Under the pieces are notes generated by a model. That model ran no database searches. It worked only from the letters and a program-made list of their open reading frames with translations, and was not told the origin of the DNA. This document shows, piece by piece, positions 1 through 7,539 of a stretch of 64,000 nt of DNA. This stretch comes from Aquabacter sp. L1I39 (GTDB taxonomy: Bacteria; Pseudomonadota; Alphaproteobacteria; Rhizobiales; Xanthobacteraceae), in NCBI RefSeq assembly GCF_017742835.1, contig NZ_CP072392.1:2216385-2280384 (forward strand), read 5' to 3'. A program made the position numbers and the translations under genes. Every line of letters begins with the position of its first letter. Positions within the stretch are counted from its first letter, which is position 1.

Positions 1-373
1 CGACGAGCGGCATCAGGTCGGGGGTGGCGATGCAGCGATCGAAGTCGATCGTGCCGCCCTGGATGGTCTCCAGCAGGTCCTCGGCGCCGACAATGTCAGC
101 CCCGGCGGCCTTCGCCTCGTCCGCCTTGGCGCCACGGGCGAACACCGCCACGCGCACCGTGCGGCCCGAGCCGTTGGGCAGGTTGCAGACGCCGCGGACC
201 ATCTGGTCCGCATGACGGGGATCCACGCCCAGATTGATCGCGACCTCAATGGTCTCGTCGAACTTGGCGGTGGTGCGCTCCTTCAGGAGGGCGAGCGCCT
301 CATCCAGAGAATAGAGCTTGGTGCGATCAATACCCTCGCGGGTGGCGCGGACGCGCTTGCCGTGATTCGCCAT
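1..373 (-). CDS. rplA: 50S ribosomal protein L1, 3' end beyond window
   Basis: Large-subunit protein L1 binds 23S rRNA at the L1 stalk and, in well-studied bacteria, represses its own rplKA message. The visible N-terminal 124 residues start [16 protein letters not shown] and include the family stretch VRVAVFARG followed by [19 protein letters not shown]. The gene runs off the left edge, so its stop is not seen. It starts 5 bases after the rplK stop on the same strand, so the two are almost certainly one transcript. Identification is by direct family recognition. Confidence 0.96.
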   Translation of the reverse strand, partial: MANHGKRVRATREGIDRTKLYSLDEALALLKERTTAKFDETIEVAINLGVDPRHADQMVRGVCNLPNGSGRTVRVAVFARGAKADEAKAAGADIVGAEDLLETIQGGTIDFDRCIATPDLMPLV

Positions 374-378
374 GATGC

Positions 379-828
379 TCACCCCTGAACCTGGAGGCCC
401 ATGGAGCGGGCCGAGCCTTCGATCATCTGAAGCGCGGACTCAACGGTGTCGCAGTTCAGATCCTTCATCTTCTTCTCGGCGATCTCGACCATCTGGGCGC
501 GGGTCACCTTGCCGACGGTCGCACCCTTGCCGGGGGTCTTGGAGCCGGAGCCGGGCTTCTTCTTCGTCTCGAGGCCGGCGGCCTTCTTGAGGAAGTAGGA
601 GACCGGAGGGGTCTTCAGCTCGAAGGTGAAGGAACGGTCCTGGTAGACCGTGATCACGACGGGGATCGGCATCCCCTTCTCTTCCTTCTGCGTGGCGGCA
701 TTGAACGCCTTGCAGAATTCCATGATGTTCAGGCCGCGCTGACCGAGCGCGGGGCCGATGGGCGGCGCCGGGTTGGCGCTGCCAGCCGCAACCTGCAGCT
801 TGACGTAACCGGTAATCTTCTTCGCCAT
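379..828 (-). CDS. rplK: 50S ribosomal protein L11
   Basis: L11 forms the GTPase-associated centre of the large subunit with 23S rRNA. The 149-residue protein starts [12 protein letters not shown]; residues 22-30 (PPIGPALGQ) are the conserved thiostrepton-loop segment, and the C-terminal RNA-binding domain has [14 protein letters not shown]. The open frame extends upstream, but ATG at 828 is preceded by a GGGAG ribosome site and matches the family start. It is a few residues longer than the usual 141-143, from a Lys/Gly-rich loop around [13 protein letters not shown]. In most bacteria nusG lies directly upstream; here paaE does. Confidence 0.97.
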   Translation of the reverse strand: MAKKITGYVKLQVAAGSANPAPPIGPALGQRGLNIMEFCKAFNAATQKEEKGMPIPVVITVYQDRSFTFELKTPPVSYFLKKAAGLETKKKPGSGSKTPGKGATVGKVTRAQMVEIAEKKMKDLNCDTVESALQMIEGSARSMGLQVQG

Positions 829-850
829 CTTAAACTCCCGTGAAACGCCG

Positions 851-870
851 AAAAGCCCGCAGGTGCGGGC
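851..870 (-). terminator. Hairpin plus T-run just upstream of rplK
   Basis: Read on the minus strand, GCCCGC-ACCT-GCGGGC is followed directly by TTTT: a 6-bp stem with a 4-base loop. It lies 23 bases before the rplK start. It could end transcripts arriving from the paa operon or act as a leader attenuator of rplKA. The sequence shows the fold; its function is inferred. Confidence 0.4.
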
Positions 871-1072
871 CAGCCGGCCAGGAATGCGTGGTCTGGATCT
901 TGGAGGTGCGTGGCGAAACGCCCGCCTCACCTCCCACGCCACGTGCGGGGATGCCTCCCCGTCCGCATTCCCCAGAAGATGCAAGGCACCCTCAAGGGAG
1001 GCGCCTCCTTATCGGATGAGCGCCCTGGATGCAAGGGCAGAGCACGTGAGCGCCCCGCCAATGCCCTTCTGC

Positions 1073-2215
1073 CTACATCTGATCGAAATCGATCACCACC
1101 CGCGCGCTGGTGGGGTGGGCCTGGCAGGTGAGGATGAAGCCCGCCTCCAGCTCCCAGCCTTCCAGCGAATAATTGAGGTCCATCTCGGCGGAGCCCTCCA
1201 CCACCTTGGCGCGGCAGGTGGAGCACATGCCGCCCTTGCAGGCGAAGGGAAGGTCCATGCCAGCCCGCAGCGCCGCGTCGAGGATCGCCTCGCCTTCCGC
1301 CACCGGCACGTCGCGGCGCTTGCCGTCGACGATGAGGGAGGCCACATGCGCGGGGGCGGCTTCCGGGACAATGACGGGCTTCACGCGCGGCTTGCCGCCA
1401 TAAGCGGAGACGAAGCGCTCCACATGCACCTTTTCCGGCGGCAGGCCGAGATCCTTCAGCGTGCCTTCCAGTTCGTCGATCATGGCGGTCGGGCCGCAGA
1501 CGAAGGCATGGTCCACGGCGGCGGCCGGCACCATGGCGGTGAGCAGCAGGCGCACCTTCTCCCCATCGAGGTGTCCGTTCAGCACGGGCAGGTCCTGCTC
1601 TTCCCGCGAGAGCACGTGGAACACCGAGAGGCGGCCCAGGAAGCGATCCTTCAGCTCCTCCAACTCCGTGCGGAACAAAATGTCGGAGGTCGTGCGGTTG
1701 CCGTAAAAGAGATAGAAGCGGCTGTCGGGCTCGCGCGAGAGCACCCCGCGGGCGATGGACAGGACGGGCGTGATGCCCGAGCCGGCCGCGAAGGCCACAT
1801 GGATGCGGCCATTGCCGGGATCACCCTCCAGGCCGAAGCGGCCCGTGGGGGTCATCACGTCGATGGTGTCGCCGGCGGCAAGGTTCGCATTCACCCAGCC
1901 GGAGAAGACCCCGCTCTCCACCTGCTTCACCGCCACCCGCAACTCGCCGTCATCGGGCCCGGAGCAGATGGAATAGGAGCGACGCACCTCTTCCCCATCG
2001 ATGGTGGTGCGCAGGGTGAGATATTGACCGGGCGCGAACGCGAAGTCGGCGGCCAGATCATCCGGCACGGCAAAGGTGATGGACACCGCCTCCGGCGTCT
2101 CCCGGCGCACCTCGCGCACGGTGAGCGCGTGGAACTTGGGCACGGCGCGCCCCGCGACGGGGGGAACGAGCGGGCTGCCGCCGGTCGCGGCATTGGTCTC
2201 AATGGCGGTGGACAT
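1073..2215 (-). CDS. paaE: Phenylacetyl-CoA 1,2-epoxidase, reductase subunit PaaE
   Basis: PaaE passes electrons from NADPH through FAD and a [2Fe-2S] cluster to the PaaABC(D) epoxidase that attacks the ring of phenylacetyl-CoA. The 380-residue protein has the order expected of class IA-type reductases: FAD motif RSYS at 79-82, nucleotide motif GSGITP at 145-150, VCGP near 239, and a C-terminal plant-type ferredoxin with Cys326, Cys331, Cys334 and Cys364. The N-terminal ~25 residues are a non-conserved extension. It is the last gene of paaABCDE, 12 bases after paaD. The ribosome site at the chosen ATG is weak. Confidence 0.95.
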   Translation of the reverse strand: MSTAIETNAATGGSPLVPPVAGRAVPKFHALTVREVRRETPEAVSITFAVPDDLAADFAFAPGQYLTLRTTIDGEEVRRSYSICSGPDDGELRVAVKQVESGVFSGWVNANLAAGDTIDVMTPTGRFGLEGDPGNGRIHVAFAAGSGITPVLSIARGVLSREPDSRFYLFYGNRTTSDILFRTELEELKDRFLGRLSVFHVLSREEQDLPVLNGHLDGEKVRLLLTAMVPAAAVDHAFVCGPTAMIDELEGTLKDLGLPPEKVHVERFVSAYGGKPRVKPVIVPEAAPAHVASLIVDGKRRDVPVAEGEAILDAALRAGMDLPFACKGGMCSTCRAKVVEGSAEMDLNYSLEGWELEAGFILTCQAHPTSARVVIDFDQM

Positions 2216-2227
2216 GGCGTTTCCCGT

Positions 2228-2755
2228 TCAATGGCATTTGAAATAGTCGAAGGGTTCCCGGCAGGCGTTGCAGCGCCACAGGGACTTGCAGGAGGTTGAG
2301 CCGAAGGCCGCGATCTCCGACGTGTCGGTGGCGCCACACTGGGGGCAGGCCACTTGGTCCTCGCCGAACAGCGCCCGGCGCCCTCCCCCCTGGGCGGGAG
2401 GGGCGATGCCATAGGCGCGCAGCTTGTCGCGGCCGTCCTGGCTCATCCAGTCGGTGGTCCAGGCGGGCGAGAGCACCGTCTTGACGGTGACGGGGCCAAG
2501 CCCCGCTTTCTCCAGCGCCAGCTCGATCTCCAGCGCGATCATGTTCATAGCCGGGCAGCCGGAATAGGTGGGGGTGATCAGCACCTCGATCCGCCCATCC
2601 GCCAGCCGCACGTCCCGCAGCACGCCGAGATCGGCGATGGTGAGGACCGGGATTTCCGGGTCCGTCACCTGGCCCGCCACGGCGCGGGCGCTCTCCAGGA
2701 GGCGCGCCTCCGGCCCGGTTCCGGTGCCGGAGAGCGCCCCGAGGGGCTGGTTCAC
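2228..2755 (-). CDS. paaD: Phenylacetyl-CoA epoxidase assembly protein PaaD (MIP18/DUF59 family)
   Basis: PaaD is needed for PaaABCE activity and is thought to help metal-centre assembly. The frame is open far upstream, but GTG at 2755 overlaps the paaC stop as GTGA, giving a 175-residue protein of normal family size. Residues 18-110 form the DUF59/MIP18 domain (TDPEIPVLTIADLGVLRDV, TYSGCPAM). The C-terminal tail is a zinc-ribbon-like cysteine set (CPQC at 137-140, Cys156, CNAC at 162-165, Cys174). A longer start would place unrelated sequence inside paaC, so it was rejected. Confidence 0.93.
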   Translation of the reverse strand: MNQPLGALSGTGTGPEARLLESARAVAGQVTDPEIPVLTIADLGVLRDVRLADGRIEVLITPTYSGCPAMNMIALEIELALEKAGLGPVTVKTVLSPAWTTDWMSQDGRDKLRAYGIAPPAQGGGRRALFGEDQVACPQCGATDTSEIAAFGSTSCKSLWRCNACREPFDYFKCH

Positions 2756-3528
2756 CAGGTCGCCCCGGGGAAGGTGCGCTGGAGATATTGCAGCTCGGTG
2801 AGCAGGTGGCCGAGGTGCTCGGAATGTCGGCCCTGCCGCCCGCCCTTGTGCATCCAGGTGCCGGCGGGAAGGGTCAGCGTCGCCTCGGCGAGCACCGCAT
2901 CCACCTTGGCCTTGAATCCGGTCCGCAGCGGCTCGGGGTCCACCGCCACGCCCGCCTCGATCAAGGCGCGCTCGGCGGCATCCACCTCGAACAGCTCGCC
3001 GGTGAAGGCCCAAAGCTCGTCCACCGCCGCCTGGGCGCGCCTGTGGCTCTCGGCCGTGCCGTCGCCGAGGCGGATGATCCACTCGGCGCAATGGCGCACA
3101 TGATAGGCGCTTTCCTTCTCCGCCTTGGCGGCGATGGCGGCCAGCGTCGCGTCGGACGAGCCCATCAGCGCCCGACAATAGGGATCGATGAAGGCGGAAT
3201 AGAAGAACTGGCGCACCATGGTGCGCGCGAAGTCCCCGTTGGGCTGCTCCACCAGGAGCAGGTTCTGGTAGTCCCGCTCTCCGCGCAGATAGGCGAAGGC
3301 GTCCTCGTCATGGCCCGCGCCTTCCACTTCGCCCGCATAGGTATAAAGCGCGCGCGCCTGGCCGATGAGGTCGAGGCCCATATTGGCGAGCGCCATCTCC
3401 TCTTCCATGAGGGGGGCATGCCCGCACCATTCGGAGAGGCGATGGCCGAGGATCAGCGCATCGTCGGCGCGGCGCAGCAGATAGCGCACAAGCGGAATGT
3501 CCGCCACTTGGATGCTGGAGGTGGCCAT
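2752..3528 (-). CDS. paaC: Phenylacetyl-CoA epoxidase structural subunit PaaC
   Basis: PaaC is the ferritin-like partner that scaffolds the catalytic PaaA subunit. The 258-residue protein is mostly helical, with family sequences such as LILGHRLSEWCGHAP near the N-terminus, ALANMGLDLIGQA and ESAYHVRHCAEWIIRLGDGT. Its stop overlaps the paaD GTG start by four bases, which argues for translational coupling. The gap to paaB is 57 bases. Confidence 0.95.
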   Translation of the reverse strand: MATSSIQVADIPLVRYLLRRADDALILGHRLSEWCGHAPLMEEEMALANMGLDLIGQARALYTYAGEVEGAGHDEDAFAYLRGERDYQNLLLVEQPNGDFARTMVRQFFYSAFIDPYCRALMGSSDATLAAIAAKAEKESAYHVRHCAEWIIRLGDGTAESHRRAQAAVDELWAFTGELFEVDAAERALIEAGVAVDPEPLRTGFKAKVDAVLAEATLTLPAGTWMHKGGRQGRHSEHLGHLLTELQYLQRTFPGATW

Positions 3529-3585
3529 GATGTGTCCTCTTGCCGTTTCCCTTGCCCTGTCTTCTTCTGAACGTGCCGGGCCCGC

Positions 3586-3873
3586 TCACATGTGTCCGAC
3601 TTCCTCGGGCACTTCGTAGAAGGTGGGGTGGCGGTAGATCTTCGAGGCCGTGGGCTCGAACATCATGTCCTTGTCCGCCGGGTCCGAGGCCGTGATGGCA
3701 TTGGAGGGGACCACCCAGATGGACAGGCCCTCGCCACGGCGGGTGTAGAGGTCACGGGCCGCCTGGAGGGCGAGGGTGGCATCGGCCGCGTGCAGCGAGC
3801 CCACATGCTTGTGGGCCAGGCCATTGCGCGAGCGGATGAAGACTTCCCAGAGCGGGATGGCATTGACGGGCAT
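3586..3873 (-). CDS. paaB: Phenylacetyl-CoA epoxidase subunit PaaB
   Basis: PaaB is the small subunit that links PaaAC units. The 95-residue protein (PLWEVFIRSRNGLAHKHVGSLH) is the usual size. ATG at 3873 was chosen over an upstream start because AGGAGG lies seven bases before it and the family begins here. It is separated from paaA by 303 bases holding an inverted pair of palindromic repeats, an unusual gap inside a paa operon. Confidence 0.95.
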   Translation of the reverse strand: MPVNAIPLWEVFIRSRNGLAHKHVGSLHAADATLALQAARDLYTRRGEGLSIWVVPSNAITASDPADKDMMFEPTASKIYRHPTFYEVPEEVGHM

Positions 3874-4005
3874 TGCGTTTCCTCCTGTTGGCAGACGGCC
3901 CCACCTGTCGCTCGGGGCGTTCACTGCGTTTGGCGGCGACATCGTTGGTTTATTCGTGCGGGTGCCGCCGGACTCTCGCCCCGCTCACCCTCTCCCCACC
4001 TGGAA

Positions 4006-4046
4006 CTCCCCTCTCCCGCAATGCGGGGGAGGGAGAGGGAGGGGGC
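4006..4046. repeat. Dispersed palindromic repeat, pair 1 copy a
   Basis: Core CCCTCTCCCGC, short loop, GCGGGGGAGGG. It is the reverse complement of the family core (CCCTCCCCCGC, 2-4 base loop, GCGGGAGAGGG) and sits inverted to the copy at 4121-4163. Confidence 0.75.
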
Positions 4047-4120
4047 CATCCGGGAGCAGGCCCGGCGATGTCATGCGGAGCCCTGCCCCTCACCATCCAC
4101 CAAAGCCTTCCCCCTCCACC

Positions 4121-4163
4121 GTTCCCCCTCCCCGACCCTCCCCCGCAAGCGGGAGAGGGGGCG
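4121..4163. repeat. Dispersed palindromic repeat, pair 1 copy b
   Basis: Core CCCTCCCCCGC-AA-GCGGGAGAGGG at 4136-4159 with a C-rich left flank. Opposite orientation to the copy at 4006-4046. Confidence 0.75.
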
Positions 4164-4176
4164 CGTCGTGCTTGGG

Positions 4177-5163
4177 TCAGGCGGCGGCCTTGGCCTTGCG
4201 CTTCTCGGCGAAAGCGAGCGCGGCATCGCGCACCCAGGCGCCATCGTCGTGCGCCTTGCGGCGGGCGGCCATGCGGTCGCGGTTGCAGGGGCCGTTGCCG
4301 GCGATCACCTGCTTGAACTCCTCCCAGTCGATGGCGCCGTACTCCCAGTGGCCGGTCTCTTCGTTGAGCTTGAGATCCGGGTCGGGAAGGGTGAGGCCCA
4401 GATAATGGGCCTGCGGCACCGTGGCATCGACGAACTTCTGGCGCAGCTCGTCATTGGAGAAGCGCTTGATCTTCCAGCGGGTGGAGGCGTCCGAATGCTG
4501 GCTGGCCGCATCGGGCGGGCCGAACATCATCAGGCAGGGCCACCACCAGCGGTTCAGCGCGTCCTGCGCCATCTCCTTCTGCTCGGCGCTGCCCTTGGCC
4601 AGCGTCAGCATGATCTCGTAGCCCTGGCGCTGGTGGAAGGATTCCTCCTTGCACACCCGGATCATGGCGCGGGCATAGGGGCCGTAGGAGCAGCGGCACA
4701 GCGGGATCTGGTTCATGATCGCCGCGCCGTCCACCAGCCAGCCGATGGCGCCGATGTCCGCCCAGGTCAGGGTCGGGTAGTTGAAGATGGACGAATATTT
4801 CGCCTTGCCGGAGAGGAGCTGGTCCACCAGCTCCTCGCGCGAGGTGCCCAGCGTCTCGGCGGCCGCGTAGAGATAAAGGCCATGGCCGCACTCGTCCTGC
4901 ACCTTGGCGAGCAGGGCCGCCTTGCGGCGGAGCGAGGGGGCGCGGGTGATCCAGTTGCCCTCGGGCAGCATGCCGATGATCTCGGAATGGGCATGCTGGG
5001 AAATCTGCCGGGTCAGCGTCTTGCGATAGGCGGCCGGCATCCAGTCATTGGGCTCGATGCGCTGCTCATCGTCGATGCGCGCCTGAAAGCGCGCGAGCAG
5101 CGCGGCATCTTCCAGCGTGCGGTCATTGGCGTCGGGATTGGCGTTGAGAGCCTGCGTGTACAT
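4177..5163 (-). CDS. paaA: Phenylacetyl-CoA epoxidase catalytic subunit PaaA
   Basis: PaaA is the di-iron subunit that epoxidises the ring of phenylacetyl-CoA. The 328-residue protein carries ferritin-like metal-ligand motifs, DECGHG at 90-95 and KEESFH at 172-177, plus the highly conserved [15 protein letters not shown]. It opens the paaABCDE operon; ligase, isomerase and hydrolase genes (paaK, paaG, paaZ) are not in this window. Its start is 24 bases downstream of a strong predicted -10 box. Confidence 0.97.
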   Translation of the reverse strand: MYTQALNANPDANDRTLEDAALLARFQARIDDEQRIEPNDWMPAAYRKTLTRQISQHAHSEIIGMLPEGNWITRAPSLRRKAALLAKVQDECGHGLYLYAAAETLGTSREELVDQLLSGKAKYSSIFNYPTLTWADIGAIGWLVDGAAIMNQIPLCRCSYGPYARAMIRVCKEESFHQRQGYEIMLTLAKGSAEQKEMAQDALNRWWWPCLMMFGPPDAASQHSDASTRWKIKRFSNDELRQKFVDATVPQAHYLGLTLPDPDLKLNEETGHWEYGAIDWEEFKQVIAGNGPCNRDRMAARRKAHDDGAWVRDAALAFAEKRKAKAAA

Positions 5164-5186
5164 GCGGTCCTCCCTATCTTGGAAGG

Positions 5187-5215
5187 ATTATATGTGACGA
5201 AATTTAAGATCACAA
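5187..5215 (-). promoter_or_regulatory. Promoter of paaABCDE
   Basis: On the minus strand a TTGTGA -35 (5215-5210) and a perfect TATAAT -10 (5192-5187) are separated by 17 bases, close to the sigma70 ideal, in an AT-rich patch of otherwise GC-rich DNA. Transcription would start near 5180, just ahead of the paaA ATG at 5163. Confidence 0.65.
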
Positions 5216-5220
5216 GTGAT
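5209..5220. promoter_or_regulatory. Palindrome overlapping the paaA -35 box
   Basis: ATCAC-AA-GTGAT is a perfect 5-bp inverted repeat covering the -35 hexamer, a position where a repressor would block polymerase. PaaX (10446-11333) or the TetR regulator (11404-12165) are candidate binders; neither is shown by the sequence. Confidence 0.4.
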
Positions 5221-5310
5221 TTTTGTAACATGTTTAGGACCGGTGGCGCAGAACTGCCGCCCGGCGCACCTTGCATTCCAGCCTTGCCCACTCCGGGCCT
5301 TGCAGGACCC

Positions 5311-5353
5311 TGCCCCCTCCCCCGCCCTCCCCCGCTTCGCGGGAGAGGGGGTG
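5311..5353. repeat. Dispersed palindromic repeat, pair 2 copy a
   Basis: Core CCCTCCCCCGC-TTC-GCGGGAGAGGG near 5325-5350, upstream of the paaA promoter. Inverted relative to the copy at 5411-5446. Confidence 0.75.
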
Positions 5354-5410
5354 CTGGCGCGCCCGGCGGCACACCTCCGCACCAAGCCGCCGGCCTCCCT
5401 CCTGCACTGT

Positions 5411-5446
5411 CCCGCCCCCTCTCCCGCTTGCTGGGGAGGGGGAGGG
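5411..5446. repeat. Dispersed palindromic repeat, pair 2 copy b
   Basis: Core CCCTCTCCCGC followed by a loop and GGGGAGGGGGAGGG; the right arm has lost part of its pairing. Opposite orientation to 5311-5353. Confidence 0.7.
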
Positions 5447-5583
5447 CTGGGCGGTTGGCACGCGCAGCAGACGTCCACGGCATGCTGCCTCGGAAAGAGA
5501 AAGCTGCCATGCCGCCGCCGGCCTCGCTTTCGCTTCACGGCCTCGTGTATGGTCCGCGCCCCACCGCAACCTGGAAGGACGCC

Positions 5584-5892
5584 ATGAGCACCGAAGGCGA
5601 TTATGTGTATGACGAAGCCACCGGCGAATGGCTGAGCCCCGAGGATGCCGCCGCCCGGAAGGCTGAGGCCGGCTCCGGCGTCGAGGTGCGCGACGCGCTG
5701 GGCAACCTGCTGCAGGACGGCGATAGCGTGACCCTGATCAAAGACCTGACGGTCAAGGGCGCGGGCCAGACGCTGAAGCGCGGCACCGTCATCAAGACCA
5801 TCCGCCTCACCGGCGACGCGCAGGAGATCGACTGCCGCTATCCCGGCATCAAGGGCCTAGTGCTGCGCGCGGAGTTCGTCAAGAAGGTCTGA
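5584..5892 (+). CDS. PhnA/YjdM-like protein lacking the zinc ribbon
   Basis: Residues 34-102 match the PhnA domain (DALGNLLQDGDSVTLIKDL, KGAGQTLKRGT, EIDCRYPGIKG, LRAEFVKKV). Family members such as E. coli YjdM begin with a two-CxxC zinc ribbon; here the first 33 residues (YDEATGEWLSPEDAAARK) contain no cysteine. The protein is 102 residues against about 111. The link of this family to phosphonate use is historical and its function is uncertain. The frame is open further 5', but ATG at 5584 fits the domain start. A weak terminator hairpin follows. Confidence 0.8.
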   Translation: MSTEGDYVYDEATGEWLSPEDAAARKAEAGSGVEVRDALGNLLQDGDSVTLIKDLTVKGAGQTLKRGTVIKTIRLTGDAQEIDCRYPGIKGLVLRAEFVKKV

Positions 5893-5896
5893 TCGC

Positions 5897-5914
5897 CGGC
5901 CCTATCGGGGGCCG
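5897..5914 (+). terminator. Possible terminator of the PhnA-like gene
   Basis: CGGCCC-TATCGG-GGGCCG followed by TTTC, five bases after the stop codon: a 6-bp GC stem with a short T-run. Confidence 0.4.
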
Positions 5915-5981
5915 TTTCGGACCGTCCCATATCGCACCCGAAATGGAAGCAATTTCACTTGCATGGGACGTCATGAGCCAT

Positions 5982-6018
5982 TTGCATCCCGCCGCCATTC
6001 TGCGCAGTCTGGATGCAA
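5982..6018. promoter_or_regulatory. Inverted repeat in the fumC leader
   Basis: TTGCATCC (5982-5989) and GGATGCAA (6011-6018) form a perfect 8-bp inverted repeat with a 21-base spacer, ending 18 bases before the fumC ATG. A third half-site TTGCATGGG starts at 5959. It could be an operator or a leader hairpin that would sequester the fumC ribosome site; role unknown. Confidence 0.3.
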
Positions 6019-6036
6019 TAAATAAGGGGGCGGCCC

Positions 6037-7446
6037 ATGACTGAGATGCGCACCGAAACCGACAGCCTGGGCGAAGTCCAGGTTCCCGCCGACAAGCTCT
6101 GGGGCGCGCAGACGCAGCGCTCCCTGGAGCATTTCAGCATCGGCAAGGACCTGATGCCGCGGGAGATGATCACCGCCTACGCCACCCTCAAGAAGGGCGC
6201 GGCGGCGGCGAACCACAAAGGCGGGCGCCTGCCGGACGAGCAATTCAAGCTCATCACCGCCACCTGCGACGAGATCCTCGCCGGCCAGCACCACGACATG
6301 TTCCCGCTGCATGTGTGGATGACCGGCTCGGGCACCCAGTTCAACATGAATGTGAACGAGGTGATCTCCAACCGCTGCTGCCAGATGGCGGGCAACCCGC
6401 TGGGCTCGAAGACGCCGGTCCATCCCAATGACCACGTCAACATGTCCCAGTCCTCCAACGATTCCTTCCCCTCGGCCATGCATGTGGCGGTGGGCGTGAA
6501 CGCCACCACGCGCCTCATCCCCGCCGTCACCGCTCTGCGCGATGCCATCACCGCCAAGGCAGAGGAGTGGAAGGACATCGTCAAGATCGGCCGCACCCAC
6601 ATGCAGGATGCCACGCCCCTGACGCTCGGTCAGGAATGGTCGGGCTATGCGGGCATGCTGACCGACGATCTGGAGCGCATCGACGACGCGCTGAAGGGTG
6701 TCTATCGCCTGGCGCTCGGTGGCACGGCGGTGGGCACTGGCATCAATGCCGCCCCCGGCTTTGCCGAGGCGGTGGCGGCGGAGATTGCCGCCCTCACCGG
6801 CCTGCCTTATGTGACCGCGCCCAACAAGTTCACGGTGCAGGGCGCCCATGACGCGCTGGTGCAGTTCTCCGGCACGCTGCGCACGCTCGCCGCCTCACTC
6901 TACAAGATCGGCAACGACATCCGCCTCATGTCGTGCGGCCCGCGCGCTGGCTTTGCCGAGTTGATCATCCCGGAGAACGAGCCCGGCTCCTCCATCATGC
7001 CCGGCAAGGTGAACCCCACCCAGGCCGAGGCACTGACCATGCTGGCCGTGCAGATGATGGCCAATGACGTGGCGGTGGGCTTTGGCGGCGCCAGCGGCTA
7101 TCTGGAGATGAACGTCTACAAGCCGCTGATGATCTTCAACATCTGCAACTCGATCACGCTCGCCACGGACGGCTGCACCAATTTCCGCCGCTTCCTGGTT
7201 GAGGGCACCAAGCCGAACCTGAAGAAGATCGCCGAATATGTGGACCGCTCGCTGATGCTGGTGACGGCCCTTGCCCCGGTGATCGGCTATGACAAGGCCT
7301 CCAAGATCGCCCACCACGCCATGGACAACGACCTCACCCTGAAGGAGGCGGCGCTGGAACTGGCCTATGTCACCGAGGACGAGTTCCACCGCGTGGTGGA
7401 CCCGACCAAGATGGTGAAGCCCTACGTGGCGCACGAGGGCGACTGA
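6037..7446 (+). CDS. fumC: Fumarate hydratase, class II
   Basis: This oxygen-stable, iron-free fumarase interconverts fumarate and malate in the TCA cycle. The 469-residue protein matches the family length, begins with the typical [25 protein letters not shown] region (written here only as its key parts [10 protein letters not shown] and WGAQTQRS), has [14 protein letters not shown] and [11 protein letters not shown], and the superfamily signature [11 protein letters not shown] at about 317-327. A second ATG three codons in is an alternative start. It is followed by malic enzyme, whose substrate it makes; paaABCDE products also drain into the TCA cycle. Confidence 0.97.
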   Translation: MTEMRTETDSLGEVQVPADKLWGAQTQRSLEHFSIGKDLMPREMITAYATLKKGAAAANHKGGRLPDEQFKLITATCDEILAGQHHDMFPLHVWMTGSGTQFNMNVNEVISNRCCQMAGNPLGSKTPVHPNDHVNMSQSSNDSFPSAMHVAVGVNATTRLIPAVTALRDAITAKAEEWKDIVKIGRTHMQDATPLTLGQEWSGYAGMLTDDLERIDDALKGVYRLALGGTAVGTGINAAPGFAEAVAAEIAALTGLPYVTAPNKFTVQGAHDALVQFSGTLRTLAASLYKIGNDIRLMSCGPRAGFAELIIPENEPGSSIMPGKVNPTQAEALTMLAVQMMANDVAVGFGGASGYLEMNVYKPLMIFNICNSITLATDGCTNFRRFLVEGTKPNLKKIAEYVDRSLMLVTALAPVIGYDKASKIAHHAMDNDLTLKEAALELAYVTEDEFHRVVDPTKMVKPYVAHEGD

Positions 7447-7482
7447 GCCCCGTTCTTTCCCCCGCGCCGGTGACTTCCTGCC

Positions 7483-7505
7483 GGGCGGCCGCTCCATGGC
7501 CGCCC
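7483..7505 (+). terminator. Hairpin between fumC and malic enzyme genes
   Basis: GGGCGGCC-GCTCCAT-GGCCGCCC is a perfect 8-bp stem with a 7-base loop but only a weak T-run after it. It may attenuate read-through or stabilise the fumC 3' end. Confidence 0.4.
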
Positions 7506-7539
7506 CGTCCCGTTTCCAAGGACAGCATTGGGGCCTTCC

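Larger units (their letters stand above)
3874..4176. other. Intergenic gap inside the paa operon with paired palindromes
   Basis: This 303-base spacer between paaA and paaB has no convincing gene. It carries two copies of the dispersed palindrome in opposite orientation (4006-4046 and 4121-4163). Such structures in a transcript often affect mRNA processing or stability of the genes on either side; here that is inference. Confidence 0.7.

Noticed and set aside
863..2299. Long plus-strand open frame opposite paaE
   Set aside because: It mirrors the paaE coding frame, is His/Gly/Arg-rich with no family resemblance and has no ribosome site; typical antisense frame of GC-rich DNA.
2228..3178. Longer PaaD starting inside paaC
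   Set aside because: The extra N-terminal sequence is out-of-frame paaC, while GTG at 2755 overlaps the paaC stop and matches family length.
4006..5446. Regular GC palindromes as a CRISPR array
   Set aside because: Copies are in opposed orientations with irregular spacing and no spacer-repeat periodicity; no cas genes are present.
3592..5892. 766-codon plus-strand frame across paaA and paaB
   Set aside because: Only its last 102 codons (PhnA-like) look like protein; the rest is antisense to paaB, the gap and paaA.
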